The notes under the pieces were generated by a model. The model saw nothing but the letters and a program-made list of their open reading frames with translations. It searched no databases and was not told the origin of the DNA. A program made the position numbers and the translations under genes. A stretch of 64,000 nt of DNA from Anastatus disparis. Its lineage: Eukaryota > Arthropoda > Insecta > Hymenoptera > Eupelmidae. Below, piece after piece: positions 35,112 to 47,569 of the stretch. Where the stretch lies: the NCBI GenBank assembly GCA_017163975.1, contig JAFFSR010000370.1, positions 558,001 through 622,000 of the forward strand, written 5' to 3'. Each line of letters starts with the position of its first letter. The first letter of the stretch is position 1.

Positions 35112-35573
35112 GGTCTAACACTCGATCATTCCAAAATTATGAGCTATTTTGTTCAATTTCTTTAAAAAGTCATTGTTTATAATATTGAATATTACTCCCA
35201 AATGGGAGTTTCTGAGTTAATTCTGCAGAATCCTAGTAAAAGTTGAGATCCTTTTGATTAAAAAAAAACGTGTTCAAAAAGCTCAACCCGCATTCAAAAG
35301 CTATGGGAAAATAAAAATTGTTATGAAAATTAGCATAAAATTAAACTTAAATTTGCTGATTTTTTTCATGTTTTTTATTTTGCTATAACTTTTAAACAGG
35401 TTGAGCTTTTTGAACACGTTTTTTTTTAATCAAAAGGATTTAATCTCAGCTTTTACTAGAATTTTGCAAAATGAGAAGCTCCCATTGAGAAATAATATTT
35501 AATATTATAAACAATGATTTTTCGAAGAAATTGAACAAAATAGCTTATAATCTTGAAAGGATCGAGCGTAAGA
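35112..35573. mobile_element. Inverted-repeat element (GGTCTAACACTCGATC ends)
   Basis: The left arm, with GGTCTAACACTCGATC, CAAAATTATGAGCTATTTTG and AGCTCAACC, is answered by GGTTGAGCTTTTTGAACACG, ACAAAATAGCTTATAAT and GGATCGAGCGTAAGACC. Arms are about 190 bp and clearly diverged. A half copy is at 26575-26757. Target duplication unclear. Confidence 0.7.
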
Positions 35574-35979
35574 CCAAATGCTCGTGGCTTTTTTCATGAT
35601 TTCAGGTACAAAAAGATCCGCAAGTTACAGCAAGATCCGTGACCCAAACAAGGGGTCCTCTACTAGTAAGAGCATTTAGTTTTATGACGTTTTGTAAAGT
35701 GATAAGTAATCTTTTAAGTGAACAATGTTTTCTATTATCAAGAAATGTTTTATTACCATCGTCAATCATAATACAATGCCATCATTTCTGAAATTATTGT
35801 TACACCATTTTCGTTATAGTATATTACACTGTTATTATATAAGATGGTTCATAAGATATTTTATTTAAAAAAATATTTACTGGAAGTCAAAAAATATTTC
35901 CTTGAGAATAGTATAACAAAAAATAATTCACTACAAATAAAGCTTTGTTAAACATGCTTATTTAAAAGTACATAATATC

Positions 35980-37021
35980 GTCAGGTGGGAGGAAGAAGAT
36001 TACGATTCAAAATTGGCCACAAAAAAGTAACGATTCGGATAAAGCCACAAAAAGGTTCCGATTCTGGTTTGGCCACAAAAAAGTACCGATTCGGGTTTAG
36101 CCACAAAAAAGTTACGATTCGGCTGCTTATTTTTTCCTCCGATGTTTTGGATGAGAACCGCTGTTGAAAACATAAGAATTTATCTCCAATATCCAAGCAC
36201 TCATAAATATTAGAATTATTTTTTCATATTTTCCATAAAAAAGCAATCAATTGTAAAATTCCTTCTATAATAATGTTATCTTCACTTTTTTGATGAATTT
36301 AAAAGAATACTGTAATAATTGTTTTAAATTATTTACTGAATGAATTTAAAAATAATTTTTAAAGAAAACAAAAATTACTTCTAAAATATTTCATGAAAAT
36401 ATTATAAAAATGATTTAAACATACTTATTAAATGGTGACATAAAATTATTAAAAATTAATGAGGCAATGACAACAAAATGAACGATTCTTAACAGTATTT
36501 TTTATATATTTATTAAATTAATAATCATATATACATTTCAACGTAATAAATTTTTATAGAATTCATGGTACTTGGCAGGACTTAAATTATGAAATTTGTG
36601 AATTTTTTATTCTTACATTGATAACGTTAAAGTAAAAAGATTTTTAATTTATGAAATAAATCAATTAATCTTTATCTAATAAGATTATAAAAAGTAATAA
36701 TATATTTCAATATATGATTTATACTCACTAAATTGAAAACTATAGATTTATAAAATTGCCTCTTCATGAAAAAAATGAAAACATAATTATAATATTTATG
36801 AGTACTTAGATATAGGAGACAAACTCTTATGTTTTCAACAGTGGTTCTCATCCAAAACATCAAAGGAAAAAATAAGCAGCCAAATCGTAACCTTTTTGTG
36901 GCTTAACCCGAATCGTCACCTTTTTGTAGCTAAACCTGAATCGGAACCTTTTTGTGGCTTTATCCGAATCGTTACTTTTTATAGCCCATTTCGAATCGTA
37001 ACCTTCTTCCTCCCACCTGAC
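35980..37021. mobile_element. Foldback element with 28-bp repeats in its arms
   Basis: GTCAGGTGGGAGGAAGAAG starts the element and the complement ends it at 37021. Each arm contains about four tandem copies of a 28-bp unit (CCACAAAAAAGTAACGATTC with variants), then TCCGATGTTTTGGATGAGAA and CTGTTGAAAACATAAGA. AATAT lies next to both ends, with one extra C at the left, so a 5-bp duplication is possible. The interior is AT-rich and non-coding. Confidence 0.85.
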
Positions 37022-37712
37022 AATATTATTTATACAAAAAATCAATTTTTTCAAATAAACCTTGAACAGTAATTTATTTTATTAAACAAAATACTTACAT
37101 CAAGTAATTAAATTATTATTGAAGATGATATAATTTGAAATCAATATTCACTTTTATTTATTCATACTAGACCTCAATTTTGTAACCATGTACCGAAGCA
37201 TGGTTACTATTTCAATTTAAGTAAGATTAAATAAATAAAATTCATATAAGGAAAGCTACTCAGTAAATGGAAAAACTATTGAAAAAAATAAAAATAGTTA
37301 ATAAAATTAAATCAGTTTAGAAAAGTGTGCGGTGAACGAAATAATATTAAAAGTGAAAACGTGATAGTGTGAAATAAAATTAAAATAAATTTACAGCTAA
37401 ATAGTTTAAAGCTTAACGAAAAATTTTGAAATCGTTAAATGAAACAAAATATAATCAAATTATAAGACAAAACCGAAATATTATTTCGTTTAACACACAT
37501 AAGTTCATAAGAAATATATTATTCTCAAAAATAAAATCGCAAAGTAGCCACATTCCAATACTGTAAACAAAAGATAATTCCTTGGAAAGAAAACAAAAGT
37601 AGCATATGTTAACTAGATATCAATATTCACTTGAAACTCAAGCAAAAAATAATTTTAATAGTTAAATACTTTTAAATTAATTACGATCAAACTAAGACAT
37701 CGTTGAACAGTA
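37022..37712. other. No feature recognised
   Basis: A-rich intergenic sequence without supported genes or repeats. Confidence 0.5.
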
Positions 37713-40107
37713 CCCTGTTGAAAATAATTAGGTAACTTTATCATGTAACAAAATCACATACCTTGTCATGTGACAAAGCGTCCCAATATATCACATGATT
37801 ATGTTATATGATTTTGTTATGTGACAAAGTTATGAAATAAAAACACATAAGATCTTATGTGATTTTATTCGAGAATGAAGTAACTAGCTAAATATATAGT
37901 ATTTTCATAGAAAGCAAGAATAATAGAAACGAATAATAGTTACAAATACTGGTTAAAAATATTGATATATTTAAATGTATTGTAGCTATATTCATGTATA
38001 CTTTACTTATATGATTGTACATTTACAAAAGAATTCAATTACAAAAGTTCAAATTAAAAATTTAAGAATTATAAAAATTTATATAAGTATATAAAAGTTC
38101 TGAAATAAAATATATTTCTTAATTTTGTTTTTTTTTCTTTAATATCTACAATATAAAATATTTAAGGTTCTAATATGAAACTAATCGAAAAAATAATCAT
38201 CAGGTATATGTTTGTAAAGAAGGTAAAATAATTTAAAAGTATATAATAACGATAATAATAATAATTACTCATTGTAAAGTATATAATAACGTATCATTGT
38301 ATGTCTTATAATATATATAATCTTTACATTGAGGTGGATCATCCATCTAAGACCGTATCATGTTTTGGGTGCTTTGGTGGTATTTGTATTATTGCAAATT
38401 TTTATAAATTAATACACTCTATATGTCTCAATTATAACTATTAATATTTTGAAAACTAAAATCATTGCATAAGTAAAGGCGTATAAAATTTTTTTTTTCT
38501 TGAAAAGCCCCTTGTGATTATTTACTTATATACGGCACTATACAGCGGACTACGTAATATATATACATGCACTCTAAGCGTCTTAGGATTATCACGCATG
38601 CGCAGTATATACCAGCTGATTTACTCGATTCTACGTTATTCTAATATTTTAAACTTTTACACTTAATTTCTCTTTATTTACATCGTTTACTCCGCTTATC
38701 CTCGATCATATTATAATCGTTATCAAATCGTCTGTCTTACATAATTTTTTTATAAAAAAAAACTTGAAAGTAACAAAAAAGTGATAATCAACTTTATGCA
38801 TAAATCATAATTTTTTCCATTTACGCGTGTGTATAATATCTTTTTTTCAGACATTGATTACTTGAGATTTTGATGGTTTACCTTATGTTTTTATTATGCC
38901 AATGAAAAGATGAGTATTTCAAGATTATTATAGCAAAGTTTCGTAAAAAACTTTTAGGCTTACAAAATATCATTGGGAATGGATAATCCACCTTAATTAT
39001 TAACTATAATATAAACAAAATGCATTAATTTTTAACTGAATAAAAAATATAGAAATGCTAAAAATAGTTGAACATTCATCAACAATGTTATTATTTAAAA
39101 ATAGCGTTACACTAATTTCAATGAAGATAATGAGGAAATATCGCTGTCAAGTTTAGTTGATCTTTTTATAAAAGATCCATAAAAATTTCACTAGTTACCT
39201 GATTCTAATTTGTGATTTTATTACATAACTTTGTCACTTAATAGATTCATGTTACAAAATTACGTAGCAAAATCACATAAAATCTTTATAAAATTAAGTT
39301 GCATATACATATACGAAACAAATATATATAAATATATAATTATAATCGTTTCTACTTTAAAATATATCAAATCTAAAAAAAAAAAAAATTGATAAACAGT
39401 CTACATAATATGGAAGCTATATTATTATCTGCATTCCTTACGTAAATGCACTTAATGATATAAGTAACGTATACATAAATATAGCTGGATATATTTTTAG
39501 GTATTATTCGTAACTCTATTTTTAATATTTTATAGGTCTATACAAATATAATTAGTTAGCTGATTTTTTTATGTGATTTTATTACATAACTTTGTCACAT
39601 AATAGAATCATATAACAAAATCACATAACAAAATCACATTAAATTCTTATAAAATGAAGTTTCATGTACATCTGGGAAACAAGTGAATAAGTATAGAATT
39701 GTAACTGTTTCTACTATGAAACATAAATAATATTTAAAAAAACTAGATAAACAGCCCACATGACATGGAAGCTATTATTATCTGCATTTCTTTCGTAAAT
39801 GTACAATCATATAAGTAAAGTATACATGAATATAGCTACAATACATTTAAATATATTAATATTTTAACCAGTATTTGTAACTATTATTTGTTTCTATTAT
39901 TTTTGCTTTCTATGAAAATACTATATATTTAGCTAGTTACTTCATTCTCGAATAAAATCACATAAGATCTTATGTGTTTTTATTTCATAACTTTGTCACA
40001 TAACAAAATCATATAACATAATCATGTGATATATTGGGACGCTTTGTCACATGTCAAGGTATGTGATATTGTTACCTGATAAAGTTACCTAATTATTTTC
40101 AACAGTG
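37713..40107. mobile_element. CCCTGTTGAAAA foldback with CATGTGAC/ATAACAAAATCAC arms
   Basis: TA at 37711-37712 and 40108-40109 flanks tips CCCTGTTGAAAATAATTAGG and CCTAATTATTTTCAACAGTG. The arms repeat CACATAACAAAATCACATA, GTCATGTGACAAAG and CACATAAGATCTTATGTG, and continue into ATTTTATTCGAGAATGAAGT and GTAACTAGCTAAATATATAG. The inner right arm is duplicated (about 39180-39480 versus 39555-39830). At the centre, GAGGTGGATCATCC (38331) and GGATAATCCACCTT (38981) may bound another element. Its tip and TA duplication place it in the CCC(T/C)(A/G)TTGAAAA class. Confidence 0.85.
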
Positions 40108-40399
40108 TATAATTGTAACAATTATTTTGCAAGTTTATACTAATTATTTCAAAGAATATTGACATACAGTAAATTATCTAACAACGTGCGAAAGTATTTT
40201 TTTAATAGCATACTTTTGCATATTAGCAGTTAAAGAAAAAAACTAATTACAGTTAGATACATAATATTATTATAAATAAACAATTAGTTAGACAGAGATA
40301 AAATCATAGGTAGAAATGTTAAATGGTTAATGATAGAATTATTCACTAATTAGTGAGAAAGTAAAGAAATTTATTTCCTTAATTTTGTTCATTCTGAAC

Positions 40400-42720
40400 T
40401 CAAGAAAATTTCTCATTTCAAGAAAATATCATCAATAGAAATAAAATATAAAAGAAAAATAATTAGTTATACAAAAAAAATTAAAATGTCGAAAAATTAC
40501 ACGCAGTTAAAGCGAATATGCTTAAATAGTATACCAAAAAATAAATTAAAATCACGGTTTAAGTTGAAATCAAAAATTAATAAAAAAGACGCAAAAGAAA
40601 GAAAACGGAAATACGATAAAAAGATAGAAAATTAAAAAAAAATCAGCTAAGAGAACGCAATAGAAATTTGAATTAGAAGAATAAAAGACGGCGAGAAGTA
40701 ACACAAGAAACAATCAAAGAAGAAAGAGACGTGACGGTCAATAATTCTTCACAAATCAAAAAAACGGCATTGAATAATAATCAAGATAAATACCAATTAA
40801 ACATCGACATAAAAGAACCAAAAAATATTAAAAAGACCAACGAAAAAATTTTAAATGGTAAAAAAAAAATAATTTATTAAGAAAAAAATAAGAAAAACGG
40901 ATATAGAAATAATGTAAAATTAATAACATCGATTAAAAAGTCTAATTAAGAATAAATGATAAACATTGAACAGCCAAAATAGGAGAAAGGAAAAAAAAGA
41001 AAAATAAGATCATTAGAATAGCTAATTATATTCCATTTTAAACAGCAGAGGAAAGTCCGAGTCAAAGAATCTTAAAGCTTTAGTTAATCCATTGGCATGC
41101 GTAAGGTAATAACGGATTATGCCCTTATGGGCCAAACGTAATAAAAAGGAGAAAGTTCATTCAAGGCACTCCTAAACCAAAAAGCAGCACATAGTGGTAA
41201 ACCAATGGAGAACAATCATCAAATAAGTAGGAACACATCTCGAAACATCAATTAAAATGGTAGCCCAAATGGCCATTGGTGCAGCCAAAATAATAGATGG
41301 AGATGTTAGATATTGACACGCCGGCGTCAAAGAAAACCAAGGGGGATGCTTCCATGCCTCTCAAGACCTACAAGATGATAGCAGAAAACGATGTCATAGA
41401 TACTCCGGCATGCACAGTCTAGCCGATATGGACGAGTACAAACTAGCTAATTTAAATGGAAAAGATAAATAAAGATTTAAAAAGAAAAAATAATATGCAA
41501 AAATATATAAAATAATCGTAGCAAATACCGCAACAAATAATCTATCAAAGATAGAAATAATAATAAAATAAATTAGTATTGAAAAATTTGCCAAATAAAA
41601 AGAAAAAAATAAATGTTGCAAACACCGGAATAAATAATTTATCAAAAAAAAAATTATAACAAAATAAATTATTTGCTAAATAAAAGAAAAAAATTAAGAA
41701 GATAAATTAAAAGCTATGAAGTTAATAAATCGAAACATTATGTGTAAAGTTAAAAGAATATCCGGTATCAAAAAGAAAAAAGAAAGAATCATGCTAATAA
41801 AGCATTTAATAAAGTTAAAAAAATTTGACAAAATGGTTCGATTGTGGAAAAAAATCGTAATAAAGTTAAAAAAAAAATTGGCAAGCGAGAAAAAAACTAT
41901 AATGATAAAATGAACGATAAATGGAAAAATTAAGATTAAATGCGAAAAAAAAAACTGCAAAAGAAACCAAGATGGATACTACCAGAGAAAGATTGAAAGG
42001 AAAACTGGAGGATACAAACACGATGTTTAAAAAATTAGAAAAGAAAACCGAATGAAGAGAAAAAAATATGAAATGCAAGAATAAACGTAAAAGATTTTTG
42101 GAAAAATTAGCTAATGGAAAAAAAATAATAATAATAAAATATGATAATAAAATAAAAGAAAAATAAATTTTATAAATCTGCTGTAAGAAAAAAATCATCA
42201 TTTTCCTTTCAAATAAACAAATTAAAATGAACAAGAACACGTAATTACTAAATCTATCATATCCTTAGAATAAAATAAATATGTGAATAAAAAGATTCTT
42301 AGAAAAAAAAGATAAAAAAAAAAATAAAAGAATAGAACAGAAAAGTAAAATTAATAAATATATTGAATAAATAAAATAAATAAAATAGAGAAAAATAAAT
42401 CGAAAAAAGATTGATATGATATATAGGAAAAAAGACAAAAAAGTCAATGAAATTAAATAGGAAAAATATAACCATAGAAATTTTGTATGCTAAAAAAAAA
42501 GGAAAAGAAAATATAAGTAACACGAAGTATGAATTAAAATAATCCTGCGTATCAAAAATAGATATAAGAGAAACTTAAATTGTAAAAGAAAGAGAGAGAG
42601 AGAAAGGTAAAACCGAAACAAATTACATTTAATAGTATTAAAAATATTTTTTTCCATTTAATAAAGTAAATTTTTATTTTTTTTCTATAAGAAACATTTA
42701 GAGAATTAGATTTTAGTTTA
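40400..42720 (+). other. Strand-biased purine-rich tract, possible retroelement remnant
   Basis: The plus strand is dominated by A and G for more than 2 kb, ending in a GA run near 42590-42606. Short plus-strand frames are lysine-rich: MSKNYTQLKRICLNSIPKNK from 40487, and MKLINRNIMCKVKRISGIKK from 41716. A less biased island at 41040-41450 reads ADMDEYKLANLNGK near its end. Hydrophobic minus-strand frames are artefacts of the bias. A degraded A-rich LTR-retroelement interior, as in some insect elements, is possible but not shown. Confidence 0.4.
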
Positions 42721-42734
42721 TTCTTTTTTATATA

Positions 42735-44152
42735 CTGTGACGACCATGTTCATAGGTCGTGCGAACAACCTTCGCTAGGCTCAGGTCTTAGCGGCGGGGG
42801 TGTGTAACCATGTACCCAGGACCAGGCCAACACCAGAAGGCGCTGTTCGTACATTTAGATAAAGAACGAAAGATATGTACTCGCGAAAGCGCGACTAAGA
42901 AAGCTAATGAGAAAGAGAGATTAACTAAACAAGTAACCAGTTAGAAAGAATAAGCTAATGATTAGGAAGTAGGAAGGGATAGCTGAGAGCCTCGCACAGC
43001 AAGCGTAACGCGAAGCTCGCTCTCTCATCGCCTGACTGCTAGCAGAACCAGTCGCTCTCTTACTTGACTCCAGCCTAAGGTTCTACGTATGCCATAGAAG
43101 CCCGTTCATCGCCACGTGTTCGGTTCTCCATCCTGAACTCGTATATCAAGGCCAGGAAGCTGCAGAGAGAAAACGCGGAGAGAAAAATCTGCAGGAGGTG
43201 GGCCCGCCTCGTCGACCTCAGTAGCGTGAGTCCTGGTAGAAAGATTAATTATCAGGGTTGGTTTAGCGTTAATGTACGATCACAGTTCATGACTGTAACA
43301 GCGAGTAACAGCGCCACCGCGACTTGATTTTTAACTAACACTCGAGTTCGAAATTTAAATCCAAATCATTTTAACGTTATATTAATGAAAAATAAATTTT
43401 TTTCAACAAATAAAGATATGTATTAGGAAAAATTAAAGAAATATTTTATTTTGCAATATTAAATTACAATAAAAGTATCCGAATTTTAATTTCGAACTCG
43501 TGTGTTAGTTAAAAATCAAGTCGCGGTGGCGCTGTTACAGTCATGAACTGTGATCGTACATTAACGCTAAACCAACCCTGTTAATTATTGTAAAACGTGG
43601 CGCGAGTCACAGTAAAGTAGTTAACATCTCTCTCTTTCTCACGACTTTAATATAATTATTTTGCGAGCACACCAGTCTCGTTTTATATCGAGAAACCACC
43701 CGATATTTTGTAAACTTTAATTTTAAGATTCTCATTGTAAATATTTCATTTAGTACAATACATTTGCAAATTTCTTTTATATAACTACTGTGTTAAGAGA
43801 AACAGATTTAATATAACCTAGAATCAATTTCCTGCATGCTCCTCTATATCGCTCCTTATAATAAATTGCCAGGGTTGAGAATTCACCCTAGAGAAAATAT
43901 AGATAATATTTAAATCATTCATATCTTTGGAGTCGCTTGGTCTACGACTCAGCTAGTAGGAGCAAGAGCGAGAAAGTTCTCACTCTTTTTGTATCATAGT
44001 GTGCTCGTCCTCGCTAAAGTCGGGAAATGGAGCGATAGTAGTAATTGAAACACCTTTAAGGTTTATGACAAATAAAATAGTAAAATCGAGTAAAAATTAT
44101 AATTCCGTTAATGTCTATTAAATCTCAAAACGCGAGCACGCTATGTTACAAT
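42735..44152. repeat. LTR-like segment starting TGTGACGACC
   Basis: A less AT-rich block begins TGTGACGACCATG, with an ACGACC/GGTCGT hairpin, and might end GCTATGTTACA near 44152. It carries repeated CTCTCTCTTTCTC tracts and CGCGAGT words. It follows the purine-rich tract, whose GA run could be a polypurine tract, so a 3' LTR is a reasonable guess. No second copy is present to prove it. It contains the hAT MITE at 43253-43580. Confidence 0.35.
43253..43580. mobile_element. hAT-type MITE with 8-bp duplication
   Basis: The 328-bp element begins CAGGGTTGGTTTAGCG and ends with the complement. TTAATTAT lies directly on both sides (43245-43252, 43581-43588). An 8-bp duplication and CAGGG tip are typical of hAT non-autonomous elements. 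Arms of about 110 bp share TGTACGATCACAGTTCATGA and GCGCCACCGCGACTTG. The centre is AT-rich. Confidence 0.92.
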
Positions 44153-44795
44153 TTTTAATTTCACAAATTTTATTAAATGTAACTCTATCAAAAATAGTCT
44201 AAGAACCGAACGGGTTTGCATATAAATTCTTTCTTATAGGAAAATGAAAAAGAAAAATTATATATTGCCGTACTGAGCTTTTGCCCAGGATGAAAGCCAC
44301 CCCTTCTAAGGGGTAGAAAAAAATATTCAAAATAAATGTGAAAATTGGTAAAACAATTAATTTTAAGAAGAAAGTATACTATGAACATTTTTCTATAAGT
44401 TAATATTCCCTGTGTTATTGATGATTAAAACGTTAATTTTTCAACAAAAACGAAGTTTTTTAGATCCTTTTTTCAAATAATTTTGAAAATTGATATTCTA
44501 CGAAAAGAATTGTTTAAAAAAATAAAGTTCATAAGAAAAAGAAAAAGATTTAATCTTTTTGTTATTTTTGTAAAAGCAATAAGTGCTGAGATATGGTTAC
44601 TTGAAGCTAATTTCATATTTATCAGGAAATAAATTAAAAATATTCAATGTGAAATATCTGAAAAAGAATCAATTCGTCAATAAAAATGCTCAGAATATTT
44701 CCAAAAATACTTAAAAAGATCTTTAATTTAAATCTGGTTTTAAGAGCAGGTCGAGTATATTTTTCCTTTTCTAATTAAAGAAATGATTTTTTTTA
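44153..44795. other. No feature recognised
   Basis: AT-rich sequence; no supported gene or repeat. Confidence 0.45.
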
Positions 44796-45058
44796 CAAAA
44801 ACAAATAATTTTAGCAAAAAATGAAGAGAAAGCCCCGTCTCATATAAAAAAGCAATATTTTCATTGATGAAAAAGAATTAATATAATAATTAAAAAACTT
44901 AAAACCTAGTGGTTAGGGTAAACAATTTGGTTTTTCAAGGTTTTCTTGAAAACGAAGCAATAAAATTAATTCTTTCTTATCAAAGAAAATTTTGCCTTTT
45001 CTGATACGAGATACGGCTTTCATTTCATTTTTTGCTTAGGTTATTAGTTTTTATTAAA
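44796..45058. repeat. Diverged MITE related to 24405-24697
   Basis: AAAACGAAGCAATAAAATTA, TCAAAGAAAATTTTGCCTTT and GGTTATTAGTTTTTATT follow the order of the right arm at 24590-24697. The left arm is weaker (AGCAATATTTTCATTGATGA). Confidence 0.5.
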
Positions 45059-45144
45059 AATTAATTCTTCGATTAAAAATTAATTCTGATACGTGACCTC
45101 CTCATAAGTCATTAGTATTAAAATTAACAGTTATAATCAAATGA

Positions 45145-46127
45145 CACTGCTTATTCAATGTAACCTCGTTGAGAGCTCATATTGAATAAGTGCATGAACT
45201 CCTATGCGGTGGCTCTTCTTATGACCTATTTGGTGTGTCTAAGACCTGGTTGGGTCAAACTTTCGCGGACGACGTCATTCGGATCAAGGGATATAAAATA
45301 TTTAGGCAGGATAGAAATCTTTATGGTGGAGAAGTTGCTTTATATGATAAAGATTATTTAAAATGTGAGATTATATCTTGCTCGAACATCACAACTGACA
45401 CCACAAATGGTAAACCGGAAGTACCTGAGTATATTTTTTGTTCCATTAAATCTTCCATTAAAACTCCCAACCTGTGCTGGTTTCTATTGTTTATGTCCCT
45501 CCTGCCATTTCTTTTACAAAAAACACCGATCTAGTTCATTCTCTTGGCCTCAAATTTTTTACATAAAATCATATGGGCGATCTGAATGCCGATCTTCTTC
45601 GAGAAAGCAGTGATGCCAAGTTCATTAATAAACTGTCGGCTGAGCTTTCATTTCAGTTGGTCCAGCACGGTGCCACGCATCACGCGCCAACGTCTCACAT
45701 GTGGAGTAATCTGATTCTTGTGGACAACAATGACTCTATATTTGAGAAGCATAACTTACCGGCGAAATTTCATAGTCGGAACAATTTAATTGACGTATGC
45801 ATCGCCTATTGCGCATGTATTATGGACCAAAAGCCTTTTAAGTATAGAAATTATAAAAACATCTGTCCAAATTCACTGTTGGAGAAATTGACCGACTATG
45901 ATTGGACGCCAATGACAGCTAGTACGGTTGACCCAGAGTTTGCACTGAGCTCCATTTGTGACAACTACACTGCTACTATTGAAGATCTAGCATCTGAAAA
46001 AACACTCAATTATAAAAAAAAAGTCTACCGGGGATTGATAACCCTAGTTAAAATGCCTGGAAAAGTTCTGAAAGAATCAGAGCAGATTTTTTTTCGATCC
46101 TTTCCGATCGATCAAGGATACTTGTGA
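45145..46127 (+). pseudogene. Non-LTR retrotransposon AP-endonuclease fragment (Jockey/CR1-like)
   Basis: The protein starts near CNVTSLRAHIE and continues with YDLFGVSKTWLG, DDVIRIKGYKIFRQDR, GGEVALY, then VSIVYVPPA, GDLNADLL, HGATHHAPTSHMWSNLILVD, and LPAKFHSRNNLIDV. These are the ordered motifs of the apurinic endonuclease domain of Jockey/CR1-like elements, including the GDLNAD catalytic block. Damage: in-frame TAA at 45187, a frameshift near 45475-45480, and TAA at 45564. The frame ends at 46127, with no reverse transcriptase after it. A copy lacking its 3' half is unusual, since these elements are normally truncated at the 5' end; a later deletion or rearrangement is likely. Confidence 0.88.
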
Positions 46128-47569
46128 ACTGTTTTGGAATGAAAATTAAGAAAAGTTTGAAGCTTTCCGAATCGTTCCGACATTAGAATTTTAATTAATA
46201 GCAATTGAGAAAAATCTATTATATACAACTATTATTCGAAGCGATTCAATTGTAATTTATAAAATTGTGAATTTGGGTGATCCATTTGGTTTCTTTCCGT
46301 AATATTAAAAATAAAAGTAATATAATCTGATTTAAAAGAAAAATTATCTAAATAATATACTTTTATTAGAAAAGTAATTATAATTTATATTTTTTTCAGA
46401 CCGTTCCGATTTTATGTGTACCAGTGTAGGATCATATCAATAAATATGAACCCGACTCCATCAAATCCTTTATGAATTTCTAGTTTTTTGAAGAGTTATT
46501 TTTTTAAATAGTTTAATAAGTAGGATTTATAAAATGTGGAACATAATTGAGAATGTAATTAAATAATTAATATTTCATACTGTGTGCTTTCTTTTTAACT
46601 TTTATGAACCATCATTAATATTCTGAAATAGTTGGAGAATGCATATGCCATCTCTAGTTTCAATATTTGGAGATGTCTAGTTGAAACTCGGAATAATGAT
46701 AATTTTAATAATATACATTATTATATTTCAAGAGTGCAAATTATTATTTCTACTAACTAAAAATGTTAGTTTTTATTAAGAATTTGATGAAAAGTTAATA
46801 TATTATGAAATTCTATTTGTTGTACTTTTTTTTCAATTTTTATAAACCATTACTAACAGGGTTATTCTGTTATGAACTGTAAATAGTAGTGAAATCATTC
46901 AAGTTCTTTATAAATATACAGAGAACTTAAAAATGAATCTACACTGTAAAAAAATTACATTGAAATCAATGATGAATTATTGCTATATTTCAAGTAGTTT
47001 GCTGGTATTTCAAGCTCAAAAATTTCCTTATGTCTAAGATATTTTTTGACATTAGGAAATTTTTTAATTTAAAAATGATTAAATAAAGTAGGTTATATCA
47101 CAGCATAATTTAAATTGAGATGAACTGAAAAATGTCCTAATTTTATAAAATCTCTATGATTTGTTATATTTAATTTCAAAATGAATTTATAGCTTTATGC
47201 TAAAATATTACAAGAGTTTAAAAAATTTAATGATACGTATACTTTTTATAAGTTGAATATCGTTACTGAAAATCTTAAATAATTCTCCTAATATTTCATC
47301 AAGGATCTTCATAAGTCATCAAACTTCTTACAAGATCGTAATAATTCATCTCGATTTACTTTCGTTCGTAAAGTTTCATAAATCTTTTAATCAATGTACC
47401 AATTGGTCTCGCTCAGGAAACAAAAAATTTTATAGATTCATGAGCATTTATTTACCTCTAATTCATTAAATATTTGTAAACTGATGAAAGATTCACCGTA
47501 TTTATAAAAAGTTTTTTACAATACGATCCGGAAGGTTGCTCCTGAAAATTTGACAGTTCAGTTAAAATA
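46128..47569. other. No feature recognised
   Basis: AT-rich sequence. I see no transposon domain, RNA gene or strong inverted repeat. Confidence 0.5.

Noticed and set aside
35985..36196. Overlapping open frames on both strands near the 28-bp repeats
   Set aside because: Generated by the minisatellite arms; the mirrored copy at 36860-37054 behaves likewise.
41047..41062. GAGGAAAGTCCGAGTC, resembling the conserved 5' block of bacterial-type RNase P RNA
   Set aside because: None of the other conserved blocks follow in order, the context is a purine-rich repeat-like tract, and insect nuclear RNase P RNA lacks this bacterial form. Chance similarity.
41394..42523. Hydrophobic minus-strand frames rich in F, I and L suggesting membrane proteins
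   Set aside because: They arise because the minus strand of the purine-rich tract is T/C-rich; no consistent protein features.
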